Assembly (NCBI RefSeq): GCF_018139685.1
Contig: NZ_JAGSPN010000001.1
Span: 248,001-312,000, forward strand
Length of the DNA stretch: 64,000 nucleotides
Origin: Cognatundibacterium luofuense
GTDB taxonomy: Bacteria; Pseudomonadota; Gammaproteobacteria; Burkholderiales; Burkholderiaceae_D
Direction: 5' to 3'
The translations under genes and the position numbers were made by a program. This document shows, piece by piece, positions 1 to 7,558 of this stretch. The notes beneath the pieces were generated by a model, which was not told the origin of the DNA, ran no database searches, and worked only from the letters and a program-made list of their open reading frames with translations. The stretch's first letter is position 1, and each line of letters opens with the position of its first letter.

Positions 1-542
1 GCCTGATTTTCCCCCGTTTGCAGGCCCCTGGCACACGGTAAGACTATCCGTCAGACGGACAGCGCCCAAGATTGTAAGCCAGTCGCAGGGGGATGCGTGA
101 ATAATTTCAGAGGGTGTAATGGTGCTTTTGATAATCAAAATTCGTTAAAAAACATTGTTATTTGATGTTGTATTTATTGCTATATTTTTACGTTGCCTGC
201 AATTGAATTCAGTAAGCTATAAATTGGGTGGTGTTAGATTAAATTCTCTAAAATTCGCAAAACCCCATACTTGAAAAAAAGCTGACTTTCTGGCATGTAC
301 GGAAAGGCAGTTTTTTCGTTTTTTTCACACAGGATTGACAGGGATCAACCGCATTGTTGCATCGCAATATACGGATTCTGCGTTCTGGCCAGTGTGCCTG
401 CGTACTGTGTCAGGCTGATGAAAAGTGCCGGACAGCTGCTATCCCTGTGTCATCAGCGGAACACAGACGGCGAAAATGCGGCTGCCTGACCTGTGGGTAA
501 GTGGTAAGTTATCCCGCCTGCATCCGCCGCAGCGCAGCGTCA
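1..542. other. AT-rich stretch without a convincing gene
   Basis: No reading frame here has a plausible start, ribosome binding site and family resemblance. The 64-codon frame at 295-489 is rich in Cys, His and Arg and looks like chance. The part from about 110 to 300 is markedly AT-rich and holds a perfect palindrome, TTTTGAT-A-ATCAAAA at 126-140, plus TCCGTC-A-GACGGA at about 50-62. It could be the promoter region of a leftward gene lying outside the window, but no strong -35/-10 pair was found. Confidence 0.5.
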
Positions 543-650
543 GGAATTGTGCAGACATCGTCATCCGGCATTGACGGAGGCCCGGACTTTCTGCCGACGA
601 CCGCCGGATCGCTGTGCTGAACTCCGCATTTCAGGCATTTTCAGACCGAA
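543..650 (+). repeat. Dispersed intergenic repeat, copy 1
   Basis: First of four copies of an element that shares the core GCCCG-ACTTTCTGCCGACGAC (here 580-601). Bases 579-617 match 13404-13442 exactly in inverted orientation over 39 positions. To the right of the core lies TGCTGAACTCCGCA (615-628), conserved in the other copies, followed by a CAGGC-ATTTTC tail. No frame is shared between copies. It sits past the 3' end of the leftward phoD gene and beyond its terminator. Function unknown. Confidence 0.8.
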
Positions 651-723
651 AACCGGCTTTTCTGTGCTTCCGGCGTCAGGGACGGCAAGCAGACCGGATG
701 GCAGACCAGCAGACAGCGTACAA

Positions 724-760
724 TAAAAAACACCGCACTCCGGTTGCCGGAGGCGGTGTT
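724..760 (-). terminator. Rho-independent terminator of the phoD gene
   Basis: Hairpin AACACCGC-(C)-TCCGG / CCGGA-GCGGTGTT with a short loop. Read on the minus strand it is followed by a run of six T (725-730 complement). It lies about 60 bases past the phoD stop codon. Confidence 0.85.
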
Positions 761-822
761 ATATCGCTGTGATTGCAAAAACAACGGCCGCTGGCGCAGC
801 GCGTTGCGTCAGACAGTCGGGA

Positions 823-3366
823 TCAGCTCAATGTCAGACCGGCAGTACCGGCATTCACGGTAGCGGTAGTGATACGCGCAATCACATTCGCTGGTGCAGT
901 CATGCTGCCAGTGTTTACCAGCTTATTGACTTGCTTGAACTGCGCAACCAGTTTGCCCGGCGTCAGTGTCACCACGGTATAGCCTTGTGCATCCGCGTTG
1001 ATATGCTTCATCCACGGATTGCTGTTCAGTGCCGACAATTGCTGCGCCAGACCCACCAGACTGGTGTTGAAATCGCTGTTGGTTTTCAGACCTGCCAGTA
1101 CCGCAGCGACCGTGCCAGTCAGCGTTGCACCTTCCGGTACACCTTTGGCCGCCAGTGCACCGGTCAGTTGTACGCGGATTTGTTCAGCCAGATCATCCAC
1201 CGTCGGCGCTGCTTTACCCATGGTGTAATCCAGCAGATTGACGTTGATCGTGACATTGCCGATATTCGGTACCGGAATCGTCAGTGGCCAGAAAATGATG
1301 GTCGCCAGACCGGTGGAACCCGCGCCGTCTTTCAGATACGTGAAGAAAGAATCGGAGCTGATACCGGCGCTGACCAGATCCACCATCACCGGCGTGCCGC
1401 CATTGGCTGCATCAAAATCCGTGTTGACCGTACCGGCGAAGAAGCCGTGAATATCACCGGTAATGGCGACCACGTTGCTGATTTTGGATGTTTGCAGGAA
1501 TTGCATCAGTGCTTTACGTTCTGCGTTATAACCATCCCACTGATCGCAGTTCAGCAGGAAGCGGGTGAAGAACGACGACAGTGCTGCTTGCTGGCCGGAC
1601 GCAATCACGAACTGAGAATTTTGTTTATTCGCCTGCACATCCGGTTTGATATAACCAAACGCGATGGTTTGTGCAGCAGCGCCAACCTGCGTTGCCGTAC
1701 CGGCAGGTGCAGCCGTTTTGGCAGCATTGTAGGCAGCGACAGCGATCCCTGCCTGCGCTGCGGTCAAACCGGCAGAGGTGGCGGCGCTCAGCGGATTGCC
1801 GGACATTGCATCGGCGGTGGCAATCGCAATACCGGCACCGGCAGCGACTTGCTGGCTGGCGCCTGCAGTAACGGCAGCAACCAGTGCAGATGCGACCAGC
1901 ACATTGCCCTGCAATGCCGGATTCGCCAGTGCGCTGGTGATGCTGCTGGCCAGTGTCGATACAGAGTTCAGTGCGATCAGCGTTGCAATCGCATCGGTAC
2001 CATTCAGACCCATACGCAGCAACGATACTTCATTGCCCCAGACTTTCCAGGTTGCGGTAGCGGCAGACATTTTGCCTTTCCACCAGTCGCGCTGAGTTTT
2101 GCCGAGCATGGAAGTGTTGTTCAGCGGATCGCCGGTCATTGCGGTTGCTGCCGTGACTTTCTGGCCTTCCAGTGCATCAAACACATCTTTCGGCACGATG
2201 TAACGGGAACCTAAGCTGCTGTTCAGCGGTTTGCCGGTGGCCGGATTCATCAGGTTTTCAGGCACGACGTGATCGGTGCGGTACAGACGCTCATCGGTCA
2301 TCACCAGTTGCATCAGCTTACCGAACTGGAAGTCGCGGTAAATCTGAATGTTCTGGAATGAGGTATTCGCATTGTCCAGATTCACATCGGCTGGCATGTA
2401 TTCAAACCATGCCTGATTCGCAGAGCGGCGGCGTGTCGTGTTGCGGACATTGTTACCTGCGCTGTCCAGACTATTGTTTTCATAGGTGACCGCATCCTGC
2501 CATGCATCGTCGGAGAATTCATGGTCATCCCAGGTCGCAATCATCGCAAAGCGTTCATGCACAGCTTGCAGGCGCGGATCGCTGCGGTACATTTTGTACA
2601 GATAGCGGTAATCGTTGGTGGTGGTGGCGTATTTAGCTGTGGTCGCTTTACCGCTTGCATCGTTCAGTACCGTACCATCCGGCAATTGCAATGCAGTGTG
2701 GCGCGCTTCCACGCTGCCGGTCTGGAACGAAGCACCGACAGTTTCGTACACGTAATCACCCAGATGCACCACGAAATCCAGATTTTCATTCTTGGCGATG
2801 TAATCAAACGCGCCCCAGTGATTGACGCTCCAGTCCTGACATGTCAGATACGCAAACTGCAGTTGCGATAAATCAGCGCCGGCGGCAGGTGCGGTTTTGA
2901 AACGGCCTACGTTGGAGCGCACATCGCCAGCAACAAACTGATAGAAATACACGGTGCCCGGTTGCAAACCGGTGACTTTGTTGCGGACAGTGTTATCAAA
3001 GCTGGCCATTACCGGCAAACGGGTATCGACCACAGCAGTGCCGCTGAGTGCAGTATTGCCGCCCAGTGCGCTGCTGTTATCGGCGGCAGTCACCACCAGA
3101 CGGATGCTGACATCGTTACCGGCGGCGGCAACGCTGGCGATACCGGCGCTGGCCGGCACCACGCGGGTCCACAGCACAACGCTGTCCGGACGCGGATCGC
3201 CGGAAGCAATACTTTGCGGAAAAGTCCAGCTGCCACCGCTGGCGGCAGGCAGGGCTGCGGTTGTGGTATCGGTGTTATTGCTGCTGCCACCGCAAGCGGT
3301 CAGCGCGGTGCTGGCAACGGACACAGTGAAAAAGCCACTGTACTTCAGAAACTGACGACGATCCAT
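823..3366 (-). CDS. phoD: PhoD-family alkaline phosphatase/phosphodiesterase, Tat-exported
   Basis: A secreted metallophosphoesterase of 847 aa that should hydrolyse phosphate esters outside the cytoplasm. The N-terminus has a twin-arginine signal (RRQFLK, residues 3-8), a hydrophobic stretch and a lipobox-like ALTAC ending at Cys25, so a Tat-exported lipoprotein is likely. The PhoD N-terminal domain follows (SIASGDP), then metal-site motifs CQDW (about 176), HLGDYVYE (about 199), WDDHEFSDD (about 280) and GDIHG (about 636). The family is usually 500-600 aa. The extra length comes from an Ala-rich insertion at about residues 452-600, between the GNEVSLLRM and LNCDQWDGY segments, and from a C-terminal extension. 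The start is set by AGGAG about 10 bases upstream. No Pho box was recognised. Confidence 0.92.
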   Translation of the reverse strand: MDRRQFLKYSGFFTVSVASTALTACGGSSNNTDTTTAALPAASGGSWTFPQSIASGDPRPDSVVLWTRVVPASAGIASVAAAGNDVSIRLVVTAADNSSALGGNTALSGTAVVDTRLPVMASFDNTVRNKVTGLQPGTVYFYQFVAGDVRSNVGRFKTAPAAGADLSQLQFAYLTCQDWSVNHWGAFDYIAKNENLDFVVHLGDYVYETVGASFQTGSVEARHTALQLPDGTVLNDASGKATTAKYATTTNDYRYLYKMYRSDPRLQAVHERFAMIATWDDHEFSDDAWQDAVTYENNSLDSAGNNVRNTTRRRSANQAWFEYMPADVNLDNANTSFQNIQIYRDFQFGKLMQLVMTDERLYRTDHVVPENLMNPATGKPLNSSLGSRYIVPKDVFDALEGQKVTAATAMTGDPLNNTSMLGKTQRDWWKGKMSAATATWKVWGNEVSLLRMGLNGTDAIATLIALNSVSTLASSITSALANPALQGNVLVASALVAAVTAGASQQVAAGAGIAIATADAMSGNPLSAATSAGLTAAQAGIAVAAYNAAKTAAPAGTATQVGAAAQTIAFGYIKPDVQANKQNSQFVIASGQQAALSSFFTRFLLNCDQWDGYNAERKALMQFLQTSKISNVVAITGDIHGFFAGTVNTDFDAANGGTPVMVDLVSAGISSDSFFTYLKDGAGSTGLATIIFWPLTIPVPNIGNVTINVNLLDYTMGKAAPTVDDLAEQIRVQLTGALAAKGVPEGATLTGTVAAVLAGLKTNSDFNTSLVGLAQQLSALNSNPWMKHINADAQGYTVVTLTPGKLVAQFKQVNKLVNTGSMTAPANVIARITTATVNAGTAGLTLS

Positions 3367-3528
3367 CTGGGTTTATCTCCTGATTTATTGTTGTATAAGC
3401 CTTTTGCTTCTTCTTTGTAAGCAAAGGCAGATACGGACAATAGTGCAAATCAGAAAACGATAGGTGGCGGATGTTTCCGCCTGATGACAAAAGCCCTAGA
3501 GGAATTCTTCTATTTACAGAAATCAAAA

Positions 3529-3568
3529 AATAAAACAGGCAAGCGGTAACCCGGATGCCTGTTTTATT
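3529..3568 (-). terminator. Terminator of the tdk gene
   Basis: A 13-bp perfect stem, AATAAAACAGGCA / TGCCTGTTTTATT. On the minus strand the second arm ends in a T-rich run. It begins 14 bases after the tdk stop and separates tdk from phoD. Confidence 0.85.
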
Positions 3569-3582
3569 GAATGTTAACAGTA

Positions 3583-4131
3583 TTATTTATAAAAGCAGCG
3601 TCCGCAGACATGCTGGTAGCGTTCGTTACCGCCGATATCAATCTGCGCACCTTCGGTGATGCGCTGCCCTTGTTCACTGACGCGGATATTCATGGTCGCC
3701 TTTTTGCCGCAAGTGCAAATGTTTTTCAGCTCTTCGATAGTGTCAGACAGCGCCATCAGATAGGTGGAGCCGGAAAACGGTTCGCCGAGAAAATCGCTAC
3801 GCAGACCGTAGCAAATCACAGGAATGCCGCGTACATGTGCCAGCTTGTGCAATTGCCGCACCTGATCTGCTGTCAGGAACTGAGCTTCATCAACCAGAAT
3901 ACAGCTGACATCCGGTGCCTGCGTGAAAAAATCAAACTGCCCGTCAAAGGTGGCTGCATCGCGCTGCGGACCGAGGCGTGACGTGACTTTGCCGACGCCG
4001 TAGCGGTGATCAATCGCGGCAGTGTACAGAAACACGTTCTGTCCCTGCTCTTCGTAGTTATGTGCCACTTGCAGCAGCGCAGTGGATTTGCCGGCATTCA
4101 TGGCCGAATAGCGAAAATAAAGCTTAGCCAA
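3583..4131 (-). CDS. tdk: Thymidine kinase
   Basis: Phosphorylates thymidine to dTMP in the pyrimidine salvage pathway (cytosolic, type II). The P-loop FRYSAMNAGKS is at residues 6-16, the Walker-B-like LVDEAQFL is in the middle, and the C-terminal zinc site has a CTCGK pair and a CGRC pair. I chose the TTG start at 4131 because the family begins with (M)AKLYFRYSAMNAGKS and AGGG lies upstream. The first in-frame ATG (4233) would add 34 residues with no family resemblance. At 182 aa it is slightly short of the usual 190-205. It is divergent from the chemotaxis operon and has its own terminator. Confidence 0.92.
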   Translation of the reverse strand: MAKLYFRYSAMNAGKSTALLQVAHNYEEQGQNVFLYTAAIDHRYGVGKVTSRLGPQRDAATFDGQFDFFTQAPDVSCILVDEAQFLTADQVRQLHKLAHVRGIPVICYGLRSDFLGEPFSGSTYLMALSDTIEELKNICTCGKKATMNIRVSEQGQRITEGAQIDIGGNERYQHVCGRCFYK

Positions 4132-4292
4132 TTGTTTAACCCTGTGTTGGCCTGCAACAGATGTAGCCTGATGCAGGAAAAATTCGTAAAACCGGTATTG
4201 TAGTAGGGTGGCTGCGCTGTGCGTGATATTCACGGAAAAAACCCGTGACTGTCATGAAAAACGTGTTTAAAACCAATAGCTGGCACGTAAAT

Positions 4293-4323
4293 ATTTCCTG
4301 CAAGGAAATTTCTTTTTGCGCAA
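4293..4323. promoter_or_regulatory. Inverted repeats in the tdk / chemotaxis spacer
   Basis: ATTTCCT-gca-AGGAAAT (4293-4309) is a 7-bp-arm inverted repeat, followed closely by the palindrome TTGCGCAA (4316-4323). They lie in the 411-base spacer between divergent tdk and cheY, where an operator would be expected. No clear sigma-28 flagellar promoter was found, so control by the flagellar cascade cannot be shown. The rest of the spacer holds no gene. Confidence 0.35.
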
Positions 4324-4542
4324 GCTTATGATCTGTTTGTAATTACAGACAGACATCTTTGATTGAGAATAAAAATCACCATAAAGCCGTGTTGTTCGCA
4401 GAAAGTTTGCGTTATGATGGTCAGACAACATTTCTTCCCGTATATCAAAGCGGGAAAGACACCACCTGCAGCAGAAATACCGGTATCAGGCTTTGTCAGT
4501 CTTTGTTCATTGTCGATGTGGTTTGCCAGGAAAGGGTATGGT

Positions 4543-4911
4543 ATGTCGAAGACCATATTAGTCGTTGATGATTCTGCCTCAGTCCGTCAGGTTGTCGGGC
4601 TGGCGTTGCGCGGTGCAGGTTACACCGTGATTGAAGGCGTCGATGGCAGCGACGCGCTGAAAAAACTCACTGGTCAGAAAGTGCATCTGATCATTTCTGA
4701 CGTCAATATGCCGGTCATGGACGGCATCACTTTTGTCACCGAAGTTAAAAAATTACCGGCCTACAAATTCACGCCGGTGATTATGCTGACCACAGAATCT
4801 CAGGAAGGTAAAAAACTGCAGGGGCAGGCAGCCGGGGCGAAAGCCTGGGTGGTCAAACCTTTTCAGCCGGCACAAATGCTGGCAGCAGTGTCTAAACTGA
4901 TCATGCCTTAG
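4543..4911 (+). CDS. cheY: CheY-type single-domain response regulator
   Basis: A 122-aa stand-alone receiver that carries the chemotaxis signal from CheA to a motor or other effector. It has the acidic pair DD at residues 9-10, phospho-acceptor Asp53 (ISDVNMP), a Thr in the MLTTES strand and Lys in VVKPF. The ATG at 4543 is preceded by AGGAAAGGG. The upstream in-frame ATG at 4363 would add 60 residues foreign to the family. First gene of a tight operon running to cheB, with an STAS gene 9 bases downstream. No CheZ phosphatase gene is in the cluster, so dephosphorylation may rely on other means. Confidence 0.93.
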   Translation: MSKTILVVDDSASVRQVVGLALRGAGYTVIEGVDGSDALKKLTGQKVHLIISDVNMPVMDGITFVTEVKKLPAYKFTPVIMLTTESQEGKKLQGQAAGAKAWVVKPFQPAQMLAAVSKLIMP

Positions 4912-4920
4912 GAGGTCATC

Positions 4921-5208
4921 ATGCAGATGACCGCTGTGGAAGGCGAACTCACCATCTATACCGCTGCAACAGAAAAGCAGCGGCTGCAAAGCTTTTTATA
5001 CAGCGACGATGTGCTGGAACTGAATTTATCCGGAGTGTCTGAAATTGATTCAGCCGGATTGCAGATTCTGATTGCCTTGAAAAAAGAAGCGCAAAAACTC
5101 AACAAGAAACTCAGTTATGTGATGCACAGCAGACCGGTTCTGGAGATGTTTGAATTCACAAATCTGACAGCGTGGTTTGGCGATCAGGTAGTGCTGGTAC
5201 ACGATTAA
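4921..5208 (+). CDS. STAS-domain protein in the chemotaxis operon
   Basis: A 95-aa protein that is one STAS domain (SpoIIAA/anti-anti-sigma fold). The diagnostic loop is SEIDSAGLQIL at about residues 40-50, whose Ser would be the phosphorylatable position in anti-anti-sigma factors. AGGAGG sits 5 bases before the ATG. It lies between cheY and cheA; STAS proteins occur in some beta- and gammaproteobacterial che operons. No anti-sigma kinase gene is adjacent. The partner is unknown. It may bind CheA or act as a spatial or adaptor protein (inference). Confidence 0.85.
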   Translation: MQMTAVEGELTIYTAATEKQRLQSFLYSDDVLELNLSGVSEIDSAGLQILIALKKEAQKLNKKLSYVMHSRPVLEMFEFTNLTAWFGDQVVLVHD

Positions 5209-5272
5209 GCGGCGGCACGGCGGGAGATCCGCAGTGGCAGATAAACGTGCGGTATCGACAGCGGAGGAAAGG

Positions 5273-7501
5273 ATGAGCTTTGACAGCGAAATGCAGGCCG
5301 CGATGGAAACCTTCATCGTTGAGAGCCGTGATTTGCTGCAGGACATGGAAGAACTGCTGCTGAATCTGGAACACAGCCAGAATCAGGCCGATGCAGTGAA
5401 TGCGATTTTCCGCGCTGCACACACCATCAAAGGCTCTGCCGGTTTATTCGGTATAGATCATATCGTCCGGTTTACGCATACGCTGGAAAGTCTGCTCGAT
5501 CAGGTGCGCGATGGCGACATTCCGGTATCCGGTGGTCTGATTGCTGTACTACTGCCATGCCGTGATCATCTGGTTACGCTGATGGATGCAATTGCTGCGG
5601 GACGTATGGAAGATCCGCCGGAGCTGTCAGCGCACGGACAGGAATTGCAGCAGGCGCTGCAACAGGTGATGGATGGCGCGCAACCCGGCGCCGGTCGCAA
5701 AGTGGTTGCGCATCAAACTGAAGTACAGACAGTCGCTGGAGAGAAAGCGGCTGTGGAGTCTGGCAACTGGTATTTGTCCCTGCGTTTTGGCGAAGATTGT
5801 CTGCGTCACGGTATGGACCCGTTGTCATTCATTCGTTACCTGAGCACCGTGGGCGATGTGGTACACCTTACCAGCATCATCACTGCGATTCCGGAGCTGC
5901 CTCAAATGGACGCGGAATCCTGCTATCTGGGATTTGAAATTGTTCTTAAGAGCGCTGCCACCAAAGAAGCAATTGAAAGTGTTTTTGAATTTGTCCGCGA
6001 AGACAGCACGATACGCATCATTGCGCCGAACAGTCGCGTCGATGAGTACATCGACATCATCAATGCTTTACCGTCAGATCACGAATTGCTCGGTGAAATT
6101 CTGGTGAAAAGCGGTGTGCTGACACGGCTGGAACTCGACAGTTGTCTGCAAAAACAAGCGCTTCAGCGTGAGCAGCCTGCCGGTGCGAAACCAAATTCGC
6201 AAATCGGGGAAATTCTGGTTCGCGAAGAACTGATTCAGGCGCCGTTACTGGATGCTGCTTTGCATAAACAGCAGCAGGTCAAAGAGCAAAAAGCCCGCGA
6301 GCGCCAGAGCATACGGGTGGATGCAGAAAGGCTGGATAAGCTGATTGATCTGGTCGGTGAACTGGTGATTGCCGGTGCCGGTGCCAATCTGCGTGCCAGC
6401 AAACTGCATGATGTTGCAATGTCGGAAGCAACCAGCGAAGTCATGCGTTTAGTCGAAGAAGTCCGCGACAGTGCATTGCAGTTACGCATGGTACCGATCG
6501 GCACAACCTTCAGCCGTTTTCAGCGCGTGGTGCGTGATGTCAGTCTGGAGCTGGGCAAAGATATTGTGCTGGACATCACCGGTGGCGAAACCGAAGTGGA
6601 TAAATCCGTGGTCGAAAAAATCGGTGATCCGCTGATGCATCTGGTACGTAATTCTATGGATCACGGTATTGAGTCAGTGGCAGTGCGGGAAGCACGCGGC
6701 AAACCGGCGCAGGGTACGCTCAGGCTGCATGCCTATCATGAGTCTGGCAGCATTGTGATTGAAGTCAGTGACGATGGCGGGGGGCTGAACAAAGACAAAA
6801 TTCTGGCACGCGCAGTTGAACGCGGTCTGATCGAACGGGATGCCGTACTCAGTGAAAAAGAAATTTTTGAACTGATTTTTGAACCGGGTTTTTCAACGGC
6901 GGAACAGGTATCCAGTTTGTCCGGTCGCGGTGTCGGTATGGATGTGGTCAAGAAAAATGTGCAGTCGCTGCGCGGTGTGATTGAAATTGATTCGGCGATG
7001 GGTGTTGGCACCACGATGCGTTTACGACTGCCGCTGACGCTGGCGATTATTGACGGCTTTCTGGTCGGTGTCGGTGAGTCTGCATTTGTGGTACCGCTGG
7101 ATCATGTCATTGAGTGTCTGGAGTTGCCACCGGAAAGTCTGCAGCAGGATTATATGGATTTGCGCGGCGAAGTCCTGCCGTATATCCGGTTAAGACAATT
7201 GTTTGATATTCAGGCACCGATGCCGCGTCGTCAGAACGTGGTAGTGGTGGGCTATAGCGGACAGAAAACCGGTCTCGTGGTTGATAGTCTGATGGGTGAG
7301 TTTCAAACCGTGATTAAGCCGCTGGGACGTATTTTCCAGCATGTGCAGGGAATCGGCGGTTCCACCATTCTGGGCAGCGGGCAAGTCGCCCTGATACTCA
7401 GTATTCCCGCCATGCTGCAGCATTACAGAAAGAAAGAGCAGTTCCGCCTGCAAGGCAGTGCCTCCGCATTGTCGCTGCCGGGCAGCAGTATTGTTTCCTA
7501 G
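5273..7501 (+). CDS. cheA: Chemotaxis histidine kinase CheA
   Basis: Receptor-coupled kinase that phosphorylates CheY and CheB; 742 aa. Order: HPt domain with His50 (AAHTIKGSAG); a variable region; a P2-like alpha/beta domain (about 165-265); two tandem LGEILV-type motifs (272-295 and 310-333) resembling MshEN; dimerisation helices; HATPase with N box (RNSMDHG), G1 (DDGGG) and G2 (GRGVGMD); and a C-terminal CheW-like domain. The start is ATG 5273, with GGAGG 5 bases upstream. A GTG at 5234 with GGGAG is a weaker alternative that adds 13 residues. MshEN motifs in type II/IV secretion ATPases bind cyclic di-GMP; here the usual Arg is missing from both copies. Confidence 0.95.
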   Translation: MSFDSEMQAAMETFIVESRDLLQDMEELLLNLEHSQNQADAVNAIFRAAHTIKGSAGLFGIDHIVRFTHTLESLLDQVRDGDIPVSGGLIAVLLPCRDHLVTLMDAIAAGRMEDPPELSAHGQELQQALQQVMDGAQPGAGRKVVAHQTEVQTVAGEKAAVESGNWYLSLRFGEDCLRHGMDPLSFIRYLSTVGDVVHLTSIITAIPELPQMDAESCYLGFEIVLKSAATKEAIESVFEFVREDSTIRIIAPNSRVDEYIDIINALPSDHELLGEILVKSGVLTRLELDSCLQKQALQREQPAGAKPNSQIGEILVREELIQAPLLDAALHKQQQVKEQKARERQSIRVDAERLDKLIDLVGELVIAGAGANLRASKLHDVAMSEATSEVMRLVEEVRDSALQLRMVPIGTTFSRFQRVVRDVSLELGKDIVLDITGGETEVDKSVVEKIGDPLMHLVRNSMDHGIESVAVREARGKPAQGTLRLHAYHESGSIVIEVSDDGGGLNKDKILARAVERGLIERDAVLSEKEIFELIFEPGFSTAEQVSSLSGRGVGMDVVKKNVQSLRGVIEIDSAMGVGTTMRLRLPLTLAIIDGFLVGVGESAFVVPLDHVIECLELPPESLQQDYMDLRGEVLPYIRLRQLFDIQAPMPRRQNVVVVGYSGQKTGLVVDSLMGEFQTVIKPLGRIFQHVQGIGGSTILGSGQVALILSIPAMLQHYRKKEQFRLQGSASALSLPGSSIVS

Positions 7502-7558
7502 TTTTCGCTTCAGTCTCCGTATCAGATCTGCTTGCTTGATAAACGAAAGGAAGTACAG

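Noticed and set aside
295-489. Possible 64-residue protein
   Set aside because: No ribosome binding site and no recognisable features, in AT-rich DNA.
769-2214. A 481-codon plus-strand frame opposite phoD
   Set aside because: Antisense to an intact PhoD coding region; the composition (Cys, Arg, Gln, His) is that of a shadow frame.
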